Source: CAVXHQ01 sp963761735 (GTDB taxonomy: Bacteria > Pseudomonadota > Alphaproteobacteria > Rhodobacterales > Rhodobacteraceae). From it: 64,000 bases of DNA. A program made the position numbers and the translations under genes. Under the pieces are notes generated by a model. The model ran no database searches. It was given only the letters and a program-made list of their open reading frames with translations, and was not told where the DNA came from. The stretch lies in NCBI GenBank assembly GCA_963761735.1, contig CAVXHQ010000005.1, positions 992,001 through 1,056,000 of the forward strand. The letters run 5' to 3'. Every line of letters begins with the position of its first letter. Position 1 is the stretch's first letter. Positions 32,570-43,723 of the stretch are shown here, one piece after another.

Positions 32570-35500
32570 GCGACGCGACAGTGCCCGAAGTGCCCCGGAC
32601 GGCGAAACGGTCGATCTGGGACCGTTTGTCGATCGTCTGGCTTGTGCCGCTTTTCGCGCTGTTGATCGCTCTGGGTGTCGCCTGGCAGAATTACAACGAT
32701 CAGGGCCCCGTCATCGAGATCCGCTTTCCCAACGCCACCGGCGTCGCGACCGAAGAAACCGAGGTGCGCTACCGCGATGTCTCGGTCGGCCTCGTCGAGG
32801 ACGTGCGGTTTTCCGAGGATCTGGCAGAAGTCATCGTCGAGGTCCGTCTCGACAAATCCGTCGCGGCCTTTGTGGACGAGGGTGCGCAGTTCTGGGTCGT
32901 GCGCCCCGAGGTGACGGCGCAGGGTATTTCGGGTCTCGATACCGTGTTGTCGGGCGTCTACATCGAAGGATTGTGGGATACCGTTCCCGGCACGCCCGCG
33001 TTCGAGTTTGAAGGCCGCGAAAACCCGCCGCTGCTGCGCGCGGGGCAGGAGGGCCTCGAGTTCATGCTGCGGTCCACCGACGGGTCGCTGTCGGGCAACA
33101 CGCCGATCGTGTTCAAAGGCGTTGCCGTCGGCCGCGTCGGCACCGCGATGGTCTCGCTCGACGGTTTCTCGGTCGAGGCGCGGGCCGTGGTCTATGCACC
33201 CTATGACAATCTCGTCACGACATCGACACGGTTCTGGGACACCTCCGGGTTTTCGTTATCCTTCGGCAGCGGCGGCGCAGAGCTTGATTTCGGCAGTCTG
33301 GCCTCGCTAATCCAGGGTGGCATCACTTTCGACACGTTCATCTCGGGCTCTGGTCTGGCCGAGAACGAGGCGCAGTTCACCGTTTTCGACGGTCCCGACA
33401 GCGCGCGCGCCAGCGTGTTCAACCGCAACGACGGCGCGACCCTCGATCTGGTGGCGATTTTCGACGGCAATGTCTCGGGTCTGACCACCGGCGCACCGGT
33501 CGAACTCAACGGGCTGCGGATCGGCGAGGTGTCGGGCCTGAACGGCATCGTCGACGATACGCCGTCGGGCGACCGCCGTGTCCGCCTGCAGACGATCCTG
33601 TCGATCCAGCCGTCCCGTCTTGGCCTCGAAGGCGAGACCAACCGCGAGGACGCGCTCGGTTTTCTGGCCGAACAGGTTGCGGGCGGCATGCGCGCGCGCC
33701 TCGTCACCGGCAGCATCTTTACCGGTGGCCTCAAGATCCAGCTGGTCAGTGCCGCCCCGTCCGGCGCCGGGTCTCTCGACCTTGAGGCGCAGCCCTTTCC
33801 ACGGATTCCGGTCACGGCGAGCGAACTGACCGATGTGGCCTCGACGGCACAGGACACGCTTGCGCGGATCGATGCCCTGCCGATCGAAGAACTGATGCAG
33901 GGTGCGACCGATTTCCTGAATGCGGGCGCCGTGCTGATCGGCAGCGAGGCGACGCAATCGGTCCCCGCCGAGGTCGCCGCCCTGCTGGCGGACGTGCGCG
34001 GCGTCGTCGGCTCGGAGGCGGTGCAGGCGCTGCCCGCACAGGTCGGCGCGCTGATGTCCGATCTGGACGGGTCCGTCGCGTCGGTGCAGGCGATCCTGGC
34101 AAGCGTCAACGAAGAGGCGCTGGTGGCCGAGGTTGCAGGCGCGCTGCAATCGGTGACGCAGCTGACCGATGAGGTCGAAGCCGCGCTGGCCGAGGTGCCC
34201 GCCTTGCTGCGCGAGATCACCACGCTGGCGGAACGGGCCGGAGAGCTGGACGTCGAGACGCTGATTGCCGAGATTACGACGCTGGCGGCCAATGCCGGCA
34301 CGCTCCTGGCCGCCGACGCGACCCAGGGCCTGCCCGGAGAGGTTTCGGCGGCGCTCGCAACGCTCGATTCCGTGCTGGCCGAGGCGCGCGGCACCATCGC
34401 GACGCTGAACGAGAATAACGGCGTGGCGCGTGTTCTCGCCGCTGCCGATGCGGCGGGGCAGGCGGCGGGATCGCTCGACACCGCGATCGCCGGGTTGCCG
34501 GAACTCGTCGCACAGTTCGAGGCCGTGGCAGCCAATGCCGCGGGCCTGCCGCTGGATGCCCTCGTGGCGCGGATCACGGCGCTTGCGACGGATGCGCAGG
34601 TATTGGTGGGCGCCGAGGCGACCCTTGCGATACCGGGCCGGGTCAACGCCGTCACAGCCGAGCTTGAGGCGACGCTGGCGCAGATCACCGCCCTGGTACG
34701 CGATCTGAACGAGGCCGATGCCACCGCGCGCGTGCTGGCCGCTGCCGATGCGGCAGGGCAGGCGGCGGGATCGCTCGACACCGCGCTTGCCGGTGTGCCG
34801 GATCTCGTCGTCCAGATCGAGGCGGTCGCCGCCAATGCGGCGGGCCTGCCGCTCGACGCGCTGGTCGCGCGGATCACCGCGCTTGCGTCGGACGCGCAGG
34901 TTCTTCTGGGCTCCGAAGCGACCCAGGCCGTGCCCGCACAGGTCAATGCCGTGGCCGCGGAACTCGAGGCGACGCTGGCGCAGATCACCACGCTGGTGCG
35001 CGATCTGAACGAGGCCGATGCTACCGCGCGGGTCCTTGCCGCCATCGACGCCACGACCACGGCTGCCGATCTTGTCGGTGCCTCGGTGGATGGCCTGCCT
35101 GCCGTCATCGACGAAATCGGGCGCGTCGCCAGTACCGCCGCCGACCTGCCGCTGGACGATCTGGTCAGCCGCGTCTCGGGTCTTGCCGCGCAGGCGCAGA
35201 CGCTGATCGGGGCCGAGGCGACACAGGCGTTGCCCGCTCAACTGGGCGCCGCCGTCACTGAATTGCAGCTGACGCTGGCCGAAATCACCACCCTCGCCGC
35301 AGAAATGAACGCAAACGGCGGCATCGAACGCCTGCTCGCGGCGATCGATGCGGCCTCGGGCGCGGCAACATCGGTCACGGCCTCGGTCGAAGGCGTGCCC
35401 GCGCTGGTCCAGAGCCTGCAGGCGGTCGCAAGCGATGCCGAGGCCCTCGAACTCGACGCGTTGCTGGCCGAGGTGACGACGCTGGTGCAAAACGCCGATA

Positions 35501-35868
35501 CGATTCTGGCGCAGGACACGACGCGCGCCTTGCCGGGCGAGCTGAACGCCGCACTGGCCGAATTGCGGCTGTCGCTTGCCGCCTTCAACGACGGTGATGC
35601 CATCGCCAACACCAACGCTGCCTTGCTTGCGGCGCGGCGCGCTGCCGATGAAATCGCCGCCGCTGCCGCCGCCCTGCCGCCGCTGATGCGCCAGACCACG
35701 GCGTTGCTGGCGCAGGCCGACAGCACGCTTGCGGGGTTCGAGGAAACATCGCCCGCGATCCGCGACGCCCGCGCCGCCCTGCGCGAGATTTCCGAGGCGG
35801 CGGACGCCGTAAGCTCGCTTGCTCGGGCCATCGAACGCAATCCCAATTCGCTGATTTCAGGACGCTAG
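32566..35868 (+). CDS. PqiB-like MCE protein with giant repeat C terminus
   Basis: This 1100-residue protein is about twice the length of E. coli PqiB (546). It has an N-terminal membrane anchor (SIVWLVPLFALLIALGVAWQ) and then three MCE/MlaD domains: GPVIEIRFPNATGVATEETEV at about residue 47, FMLRSTDGSLSGNTPIVFKG at about 167, and LVAIFDGNVSGLTTGAPVEL at about 300. From residue 400 to the end it is helical, Ala/Leu-rich and repetitive. Five consecutive units of exactly 100 residues begin at nt 34141, 34441, 34741, 35041 and 35341. PqiB forms a needle that spans the periplasm, and the repeats may lengthen its coiled-coil tube. The gene is coupled upstream to the PqiA half and lies 4 bp before the lipoprotein gene. 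Confidence 0.92.
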   Translation: MSDATVPEVPRTAKRSIWDRLSIVWLVPLFALLIALGVAWQNYNDQGPVIEIRFPNATGVATEETEVRYRDVSVGLVEDVRFSEDLAEVIVEVRLDKSVAAFVDEGAQFWVVRPEVTAQGISGLDTVLSGVYIEGLWDTVPGTPAFEFEGRENPPLLRAGQEGLEFMLRSTDGSLSGNTPIVFKGVAVGRVGTAMVSLDGFSVEARAVVYAPYDNLVTTSTRFWDTSGFSLSFGSGGAELDFGSLASLIQGGITFDTFISGSGLAENEAQFTVFDGPDSARASVFNRNDGATLDLVAIFDGNVSGLTTGAPVELNGLRIGEVSGLNGIVDDTPSGDRRVRLQTILSIQPSRLGLEGETNREDALGFLAEQVAGGMRARLVTGSIFTGGLKIQLVSAAPSGAGSLDLEAQPFPRIPVTASELTDVASTAQDTLARIDALPIEELMQGATDFLNAGAVLIGSEATQSVPAEVAALLADVRGVVGSEAVQALPAQVGALMSDLDGSVASVQAILASVNEEALVAEVAGALQSVTQLTDEVEAALAEVPALLREITTLAERAGELDVETLIAEITTLAANAGTLLAADATQGLPGEVSAALATLDSVLAEARGTIATLNENNGVARVLAAADAAGQAAGSLDTAIAGLPELVAQFEAVAANAAGLPLDALVARITALATDAQVLVGAEATLAIPGRVNAVTAELEATLAQITALVRDLNEADATARVLAAADAAGQAAGSLDTALAGVPDLVVQIEAVAANAAGLPLDALVARITALASDAQVLLGSEATQAVPAQVNAVAAELEATLAQITTLVRDLNEADATARVLAAIDATTTAADLVGASVDGLPAVIDEIGRVASTAADLPLDDLVSRVSGLAAQAQTLIGAEATQALPAQLGAAVTELQLTLAEITTLAAEMNANGGIERLLAAIDAASGAATSVTASVEGVPALVQSLQAVASDAEALELDALLAEVTTLVQNADTILAQDTTRALPGELNAALAELRLSLAAFNDGDAIANTNAALLAARRAADEIAAAAAALPPLMRQTTALLAQADSTLAGFEETSPAIRDARAALREISEAADAVSSLARAIERNPNSLISGR
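34141..35640 (+). repeat. five in-frame tandem repeats of 300 bp inside the PqiB-like gene
   Basis: Units start at 34141, 34441, 34741, 35041 and 35341. The second and third are nearly identical at their starts (GCTGCCGATGCGGC followed by the same 30 bases), pointing to recent duplication, while the others have diverged. The repeating protein motif contains LPLDALVARITALA and a GAEAT/GSEAT turn about 30 residues on. Confidence 0.9.
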
Positions 35869-35872
35869 GCAT

Positions 35873-36448
35873 ATGAAAACGCTCGCTCTTATCCCTCTCG
35901 CCCTGATCGTGTCGGCCTGTGGCGGCCCCGACATCCGCATTGCGGTGCCCACCGTGGTCACGCAGGAACGGGTCAGCATATCGTACCGGTCGGTCGAGGT
36001 GCGCGACATCACCCTGCCGACCTATGCCGAGGCCGAGGACATCTTTATCGAGACGGCGAACGGCACCGTCACCGCCTCGGAAAACATCTGGGCCGACGAT
36101 CCCCGGCGTGCCGCGACACTGGAATTTTCGCGCGCTTTGCGGACCATCACCGGTGCCCGCGTCGCGTCCGAGCCCTGGCCGTTTCAGGATTATGCCGATG
36201 CCACCGTCGAGATCAGGATCGAGACTTTCGTGGCCTCCGTGCGCGGCGAGTTTCGCGTGACGGGGCAGTATTTCGTGGCGCCCGAGCGGGGCCTCGGCGC
36301 CGATCGTGCGGGTGATTTCGGCCTCGTCGTGGCGCTGAGCACCGATGCCAACGGCACCCCGAGCCTGGCGCCCGCGTCCATCGCCACCGCGCGGGCCGCG
36401 GCAATGGCCGATCTTGCGGAACTGATTGCACGCGAGGGTCTGCGCTGA
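35873..36448 (+). CDS. PqiC-like outer membrane lipoprotein
   Basis: This 191-residue protein has a clear lipobox (LIPLALIVSAC|GG), so it is lipid-modified at Cys16 or so. The mature part is the ABC-type transport auxiliary lipoprotein fold of PqiC/YmbA: a beta strand with QERVSISYRSVEVRDITLP, then EDIFIETANGTVTASENIWADDP, and a helix near the C terminus. The RGEFRVTGQYFV strand is typical. It should ring the outer membrane end of the PqiB-like needle. It ends the pqi operon. Confidence 0.88.
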   Translation: MKTLALIPLALIVSACGGPDIRIAVPTVVTQERVSISYRSVEVRDITLPTYAEAEDIFIETANGTVTASENIWADDPRRAATLEFSRALRTITGARVASEPWPFQDYADATVEIRIETFVASVRGEFRVTGQYFVAPERGLGADRAGDFGLVVALSTDANGTPSLAPASIATARAAAMADLAELIAREGLR

Positions 36449-36556
36449 GGCTCTGCGCCGACCGTCAGGGCAGTCGGTTTGTCCGGCGGGCTTGCCCCGA
36501 GGGCGACGTGACGCCGCAAGTGCAAAATCCGTCTTAAACCCCAGTCCGTGATTTGC

Positions 36557-36569
36557 TAGAATGATTCTA
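36557..36569. promoter_or_regulatory. Fur-superfamily-like operator upstream of katG
   Basis: The sequence TAGAATGATTCTA is a perfect 13-base palindrome with a central G, 72 bp before the katG start. It resembles the Irr (ICE) and PerR boxes (arms related to TTAGAA/TTCTAA). The local AT-richness stands out in this high-GC DNA. Binding is inferred only. Confidence 0.55.
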
Positions 36570-36640
36570 AGTGGCCCGAACGGGCCGCATGTGGCGGCCT
36601 CAGAGGGCGCCCTCACGAACATCACATCGAGGAGATCGAC

Positions 36641-38848
<2,208 letters not shown>

Positions 38849-38872
38849 TACCGCCTTCAACGATAGAAATTC

Positions 38873-38900
38873 AGGGCGTCCCTCCGGGGGCGCCCTTCGG
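38873..38900 (+). terminator. possible katG terminator
   Basis: A GGGCGTCCC/GGGGCGCCC stem with a short loop lies 25 bp past the katG stop. It is followed by only two T, so function is uncertain. Confidence 0.4.
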
Positions 38901-39061
38901 GTGTCGCGGGCCGGGCCTCTGGCGGCGACTGAGCCATTTCACCCGTCGGAGGCTTTGCGCGCCGTGATCTAAGCGGTTGCACCAGCGCGGGCAAACCGCC
39001 ATTTTGCGCGCACACGCCCGGTTCCGACCGGGACTTTTCGCCCAAATCCCACGGATATCAC

Positions 39062-40075
39062 ATGACCCAAACCCGTTTCGCCGTCCTCGGCGCTGGCCGC
39101 ATCGGCCAGGTCCACGCCCGCGCCATCGCCGCGGTGTCCACCGCCCGCGTCGTGGCTATCGCCGATCCGGTGATGGCCGCCGCACAGGAGGCCGCGGCGT
39201 ATTCCGGCGCCGATATCCGCACCATCGACGAGATCCTGGGCAGCGACGACGTCGATGCAGTGGTGATCTGCACGCCGACCGACACCCACGCCGACCTGAT
39301 CGAGGCGGCAGCGCGGGCAGGCAAGGCGATATTCTGCGAAAAGCCGGTCGATCTGGACATCGCCCGCGTCGCCGCCTGCCTGCAAGTGGTCGAGGAGGCG
39401 GGCGCCACCCTGATGATCGGGTTTCAGCGCCGCTTCGACCCCGACATCCGCGCCGTCAAGGACGCGATCGAGGCCGGAAAGATCGGCGCGGTCGAGATGA
39501 TCACGCTGACCTCGCGCGATCCCGGTCCGCCTCCGATCAGTTATATCGAACGCTCCGGCGGCATCTTCCGCGACATGACGATCCATGATTTCGACGTCGC
39601 CCGCTGGCTTTTGGGTGAAGAGGTCGAGACGGTGATGGCCGTGGCCTCGGTACTGACCGACAGCGCCATCGCGCAGGCGGGCGATTTCGACAGCATCAAT
39701 GTGATCCTGCGCACCGCCACTGGCAAACAGGCGGTCGTGACGGGCAGCAGGCGCGCAACCTATGGCTACGATCAGCGGATCGAGGTGCATGGATCGGCGG
39801 GGTCGGTGACGATGCTGAACCAGCACGAGGCGCGCATCGAGATCGCCAACGGCGACGGCTATACCCGGCCGCCGCTGAAGAATTTCTTCATCACGCGCTA
39901 CATGACGGCCTACGAGACCGAAATTGCCTATTTCGCAGCCTGCCTCGCGGACGGGACGGCACCGGCGGCGACGGGGCAGGACGGTCTGATGGCCCTCGCC
40001 ATCGCAGAAGCGGCGGTCGCATCGGTCGAAACGGGCACGGCGGTGCGCGTGGCCGACATGCTGGCGCGGGCATGA
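39062..40075 (+). CDS. iolG: Gfo/Idh/MocA oxidoreductase, inositol 2-dehydrogenase type
   Basis: This 337-residue NAD(P)-dependent dehydrogenase has a Rossmann start (RFAVLGAGRIGQVHARAI), the EKPVDLD motif with the catalytic Lys, GFQRRFDPD, and MTIHDFDVARWLLG carrying the Asp/His pair. Closest to myo-inositol 2-dehydrogenases, which make scyllo-inosose, by the ISYIERSGGIFRDM stretch; other sugar dehydrogenases of the family remain possible because no other iol gene is present here. It is coupled by ATGA overlap to a small membrane protein. Confidence 0.85.
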   Translation: MTQTRFAVLGAGRIGQVHARAIAAVSTARVVAIADPVMAAAQEAAAYSGADIRTIDEILGSDDVDAVVICTPTDTHADLIEAAARAGKAIFCEKPVDLDIARVAACLQVVEEAGATLMIGFQRRFDPDIRAVKDAIEAGKIGAVEMITLTSRDPGPPPISYIERSGGIFRDMTIHDFDVARWLLGEEVETVMAVASVLTDSAIAQAGDFDSINVILRTATGKQAVVTGSRRATYGYDQRIEVHGSAGSVTMLNQHEARIEIANGDGYTRPPLKNFFITRYMTAYETEIAYFAACLADGTAPAATGQDGLMALAIAEAAVASVETGTAVRVADMLARA

Positions 40076-40284
40076 ACCTGCTGCGCGGTCTCGACGTCCA
40101 GATCCCGTTTTTCAACGAAATGTGGCGGCGCGTGGGGCTTACCACAGCACTCCTGGCATGGACCGGTGTCGAGATCGCGCAGGGCAACGTGTTCTGGGCG
40201 ATGCTGTTCGGCGGGCTCGGTCTGTGGTGCGCCTATTCGTTTTTCGTCGTCTGGAAGGGCCCCCACGCCGACGCCGAAAAGTAA
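40072..40284 (+). CDS. small DUF3329-like membrane protein
   Basis: This 70-residue protein has two hydrophobic spans (GLTTALLAWTGVEIAQGN and FWAMLFGGLGLWCAYSFFV) preceded by an amphipathic segment with PFFNEMWRR. The pattern resembles short DUF3329 proteins of Rhodobacterales. It overlaps the dehydrogenase stop by 4 bp and is the last gene of that pair; the function is unknown. Confidence 0.65.
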   Translation: MNLLRGLDVQIPFFNEMWRRVGLTTALLAWTGVEIAQGNVFWAMLFGGLGLWCAYSFFVVWKGPHADAEK

Positions 40285-40409
40285 CTGGCGGCCGGTCCGG
40301 GGGCGATAACCCTCGGAAACCCCCGGACAGTTTTTCGGATCGCAGCGATCCTGGTCGCCAGGTTTTCCCTCTGGACGACGGTCACGGCGCCATCGGGTGG
40401 CGGAACGGC

Positions 40410-40429
40410 GGAACGGGAAAATCCGTTCC
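40410..40429. terminator. dyad between convergent genes
   Basis: Arms GGAACGG and CCGTTCC flank a six-base loop with four A, and outer GGCGG/CCGCC extend it. It lies between the plus-strand DUF3329-like gene and the minus-strand glutathione transferase gene and could end either transcript, though neither side has a long T run. Confidence 0.45.
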
Positions 40430-40448
40430 ACCCGCCGCCCCGAACCGG

Positions 40449-41285
40449 TCAGGCCAGATCGCTGGCGTCGTGCCGCTCGCGCAGCTGATCGGCCGCGTCG
40501 CCGACCACCCGGTTGACGCGACGTCCGCGCGCGGTGGCGGGACGTGCCTTGATCTCGTCGGACCAGCGGTTGACGTTTTCATAGTCCTGCACCGACAGAA
40601 ATTCGCCCGCATCGTACAACACGCCCTGCACCAGCCAGCCATACCACGGATAGGTCGCGATATCGGCGATGGAATAGGCGTCCGATCCCAGGAACCGGCT
40701 CGTCGCCAACCGCCGGTCAAGGACGTCGAGCTGGCGCTTTGCCTCCATCGCGAAGCGGTTGATCGGGTATTCGAATTTTTCGGGTGCATAGGCATAAAAA
40801 TGCCCGAAACCGCCGCCCAGGTAGGGTGCCGCGCCTTGCAGCCAGAACAGCCAGTTCAGCGTCTCGGTGCGCGCGGGCCCCGAGGCGGGCAGGAAGGCGT
40901 CGAACTTTTCGGCCAGATAGAGCAGGATCGCACCACTTTCGAACACCCGCACCGGCGTGTCGCCCGAACGGTCGATCAGGGCCGGGATCTTGGAGTTCGG
41001 GTTCGCCCCCACAAAGCCCGAGCCGAACTGGTCGCCCTCGCCGATGTCGATCAGCCAGGCGTCGTATTCCGCGCCCGTGTGCCCGGCGGCCAGCAGTTCT
41101 TCCAGCATCGTCGTCACCTTGACGCCGTTGGGCGTGGCGAGCGAATAAAGTTGCAGCGGATGTTTGCCCACCTGCAATGCCGCGTCGTGGGTCGCTCCGG
41201 CGATGGGCCGGTTGGTCGAGGCGAACTTGCCGCCGTTTTCGGCGTCCCAGGTCCAGACGGCGGGCGGGGCATAGGGGTTGGTCAT
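40449..41285 (-). CDS. yghU: glutathione-dependent disulfide-bond oxidoreductase (YghU-like)
   Basis: This 278-residue Nu-class glutathione transferase relative starts MTNPYAPPAVWTWDAENGGKF, followed by FASTNRPIAGATHD, the signature that binds two glutathiones. The thioredoxin-like domain has LYSLATPNGVKVTTMLEEL with the catalytic Thr/Asn, NPNSKIPAL and FESGAILLYLAEK. The helical C-terminal domain includes DAYSIADIATYPWYGW. AGGAG precedes the ATG. It is divergent from neuB with a 180-bp shared upstream region and not obviously linked to that pathway. Confidence 0.9.
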   Translation of the reverse strand: MTNPYAPPAVWTWDAENGGKFASTNRPIAGATHDAALQVGKHPLQLYSLATPNGVKVTTMLEELLAAGHTGAEYDAWLIDIGEGDQFGSGFVGANPNSKIPALIDRSGDTPVRVFESGAILLYLAEKFDAFLPASGPARTETLNWLFWLQGAAPYLGGGFGHFYAYAPEKFEYPINRFAMEAKRQLDVLDRRLATSRFLGSDAYSIADIATYPWYGWLVQGVLYDAGEFLSVQDYENVNRWSDEIKARPATARGRRVNRVVGDAADQLRERHDASDLA

Positions 41286-41465
41286 CTCGGTCTCCTGATG
41301 GGTCGGGCGCTCGGCCCGTCGGTCTCTATCTGGGGCGCGCCCGCATGAATTGCCAGCGCCCCGGGCGCATCTGACCTGTGCACAGACGCAGGCCCGGCAC
41401 CGCACCCCCTTGAGGCGGCACCATGCGCCGGGGCATACAGGGGCCAACGCACCCCCGGAGGCCCC

Positions 41466-42509
41466 ATGCAGATTGCCCATCGTTCCATCGGCCCCGCCCA
41501 TCCGCCCCTCGTCATCGCCGAAATCGGCATCAACCACGGGGGCAGCCTCGACGTGGCGCGCGAAATGGTGCGGCTTGCCGCCTGCTCGGGGTGCGAATGC
41601 ATCAAGCACCAGACGCATTTCATCGACGACGAGATGACCGAAGAGGCAAAGCAGATCTTTCCGCCCAATGCCGACGTGTCGATCTGGCATGTGATGGAAC
41701 GCTGCGCGCTGTCGGCCAATGACGAGGCCGACCTGAAGGCCTATACCGAGGGCCTCGGGCTGATCTATATCTCTACGCCGTTTTCGCGCAAGGCCGCGGA
41801 TTTTCTCAACGAACTGGACGTGCCCGCGTTCAAGATCGGCTCGGGCGAGGCCGACAACCTGCCGCTGATCCGCCACATCGCGGGGTTCGGCAAGCCGGTG
41901 ATCCTGTCGACCGGGATGCAGACGATTCAATCGATCCGCCGCTCCGTGGCGATCCTCGACGGCGCTGGCCACGATGGGGCCGGGATCGAATACGCGCTGC
42001 TCGAATGCACCAACCTGTATCCCTCGCCGCCCGAGATCGTCTCGTTGCAGGGCATCACCGACCTGAGGGCCGCGTTTCCGCGGGCCGTGGTCGGATTTTC
42101 GGACCATTCGATCGGCCCCGAAATGGCGCTGGCCTCGGTCGCCCTTGGCGCCTGCATCCTCGAGCGGCACTACACCGACACCCGCTACCGTCCCGGTCCC
42201 GACATCATCAACTCGATGGACCCCGCAGAGCTGCGCCTGCTTATCGACCGGTCGCGCGAAATCCACACCGCGCTGCACAACCCCAAGAAGCGCACACAGG
42301 CCGAGGAATCCGTCTATGCCTTTGCCCGCGCCAGCGTCGTCGCCGACCGCGATCTGGACGCGGGCCATGTGATCACCGCCGCCGACATCTGGGCGCGCCG
42401 CCCGGGGTCCGGCGAAATCGCGGGCTATGAGTTCGACACCGTCGTGGGCAAACGCCTGACCCGTGCGGTAACGCGCAACAGGCAGCTGAAATGGGCCGAT
42501 CTGGCATGA
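41466..42509 (+). CDS. neuB: N-acetylneuraminate-type nonulosonate synthase
   Basis: This 347-residue enzyme condenses phosphoenolpyruvate with an N-acetylmannosamine-type sugar. Its TIM barrel begins VIAEIGINHGGSLDVAREM and contains CIKHQTH, FKIGSGEADNLPLI, STGMQT and GFSDHSIGPEMALA. The C-terminal antifreeze-like SAF domain (from about residue 280, RASVVADRDLDAGHVITAADIWARRPG) is complete. It could make Neu5Ac or a legionaminate-type sugar; sequence alone does not separate them. The downstream NeuC homologue favours a UDP-GlcNAc route. GGAGG lies five bases before the ATG. It is the first gene of a coupled operon. Confidence 0.92.
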   Translation: MQIAHRSIGPAHPPLVIAEIGINHGGSLDVAREMVRLAACSGCECIKHQTHFIDDEMTEEAKQIFPPNADVSIWHVMERCALSANDEADLKAYTEGLGLIYISTPFSRKAADFLNELDVPAFKIGSGEADNLPLIRHIAGFGKPVILSTGMQTIQSIRRSVAILDGAGHDGAGIEYALLECTNLYPSPPEIVSLQGITDLRAAFPRAVVGFSDHSIGPEMALASVALGACILERHYTDTRYRPGPDIINSMDPAELRLLIDRSREIHTALHNPKKRTQAEESVYAFARASVVADRDLDAGHVITAADIWARRPGSGEIAGYEFDTVVGKRLTRAVTRNRQLKWADLA

Positions 42510-43723
42510 TCGCCTCTGCGTCCCTGCGGTTCATCTGCCTCGACCCGCGCAAGGACAAACGCGCGACGATTGCCGCCACGCTGTCGCGTCTGGGCACCGT
42601 CGAATGGCGGCGTTTTGGCCCGCTGGCCTTGCGCAGCTGGCCGCAGACGTCTGTCGTTGCCGCCCGCGCGCTGGAAACGGCGCGCGGCGGCGGACGGCAT
42701 CGGCTGCGCGACCGTCTCAGTTCGGTGCTGTATGCGATGCAGTACAATGGCGCCCGCGCCCTGTTTGCAAAATCGCCGGACAGCGTCGCTGTCTGCTGGA
42801 ACGGCCTGAACGGCTCGCGGCGCGCATTCATGCAGGGCGCCGCCGACGCCGGTGCGCGGACGCTGTTCTATGAACTGGCGCCGGTGCCGGGGCGGATCAC
42901 GGTCGATCCGGCGGGGGTGAATTTTGCCAGCGCGCTGCCACGCGAGATCGGCCCCTATATCGCGTGGTTCGACCGTCAGGCGCGGGATGCCGACGATTGG
43001 CGCGCTGCGGGACGCGATATCCGGCAGCGGGGGCCTGTGGGCCGGGACGCAGGATGCAATGCCGATACGAAACGGGACGGCACTGCGCCCGCCGCCCGTC
43101 CGACCGCCTCCCGTCAGACCGCCGCCACTTTGCCCGCCGCCACGTTGCCCGACACCCCGTTCGTCTTCGTGCCGCTGCAAACGCCCGGCGACAGCCAGCT
43201 GCGCCTGTTCGGCGGTGCGTTCCGCACGCCCGAGGCATTCATCGACGTGCTGGGGCGGGTGGCGGACGACTTGCCAGAGGGCTGGCATCTGCGCATCAAA
43301 GAGCATCCGACGGCGCAGGTGTCCTACGCCGAGCGGATCGGCGCGCTGAATCCCGACCGTGTCGTCCTCGACAACGCCACCGACACTTTCGAGCAGGTCG
43401 CCGCCGCGCGCGCGGTGCTGACCGTCAATTCCTCGGTCGGATTGCAGGCGATGTTTTACGACCGGCCGGTCCTGGTGGCGGGGCAGTGTTTCTGGGCGGT
43501 GGACGGTGTGGCCGACAGCGTTCCCACCGAAGAGGCCATCCGCGCCGCCCTGGGCCGCGCCGCGGAACTGACGTTCGATTCCGCCGCGCGCGCCGCGTTC
43601 ATGTCGGCCCTCGTGCAGGTCTATTACCCGAGAGCGGCGCCCGACGCGGCAGAGCAGATCCTCGCCCGGCTGGGGGGCCCGGACCCGTCGGGGTTCTGGG
43701 CCTGCGCGGCGGTGAGGCGATGA
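42506..43723 (+). CDS. capsule-synthesis-type protein (KpsS/LipB-like)
   Basis: This 405-residue protein overlaps neuB by ATGA. The C-terminal half shows a capsule-synthesis/export fold: PFVFVPLQTPGDSQLRLFGG, HLRIKEHPTAQ, VLTVNSSVGLQAMFYDRPVLVAGQCFWA. This pattern is shared with KpsS-type Kdo transferases and related polysaccharide proteins. Between the N-terminal region and this domain is a Pro/Ala/Thr-rich linker (residues about 185-215) that looks like a local low-complexity insertion. It may act as a glycosyltransferase adding to or priming the glycan; the acceptor is not known. Confidence 0.7.
   Translation: MIASASLRFICLDPRKDKRATIAATLSRLGTVEWRRFGPLALRSWPQTSVVAARALETARGGGRHRLRDRLSSVLYAMQYNGARALFAKSPDSVAVCWNGLNGSRRAFMQGAADAGARTLFYELAPVPGRITVDPAGVNFASALPREIGPYIAWFDRQARDADDWRAAGRDIRQRGPVGRDAGCNADTKRDGTAPAARPTASRQTAATLPAATLPDTPFVFVPLQTPGDSQLRLFGGAFRTPEAFIDVLGRVADDLPEGWHLRIKEHPTAQVSYAERIGALNPDRVVLDNATDTFEQVAAARAVLTVNSSVGLQAMFYDRPVLVAGQCFWAVDGVADSVPTEEAIRAALGRAAELTFDSAARAAFMSALVQVYYPRAAPDAAEQILARLGGPDPSGFWACAAVRR

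Noticed and set aside
33201..35490. Long minus-strand open frames opposite the PqiB-like repeats
   Set aside because: The apparent repeats are only the mirror of the real 300-bp repeats; the coding side is the plus strand.
38849..39061. Possible small RNA or gene after katG
   Set aside because: Only a terminator-like stem is visible; nothing else could be supported.
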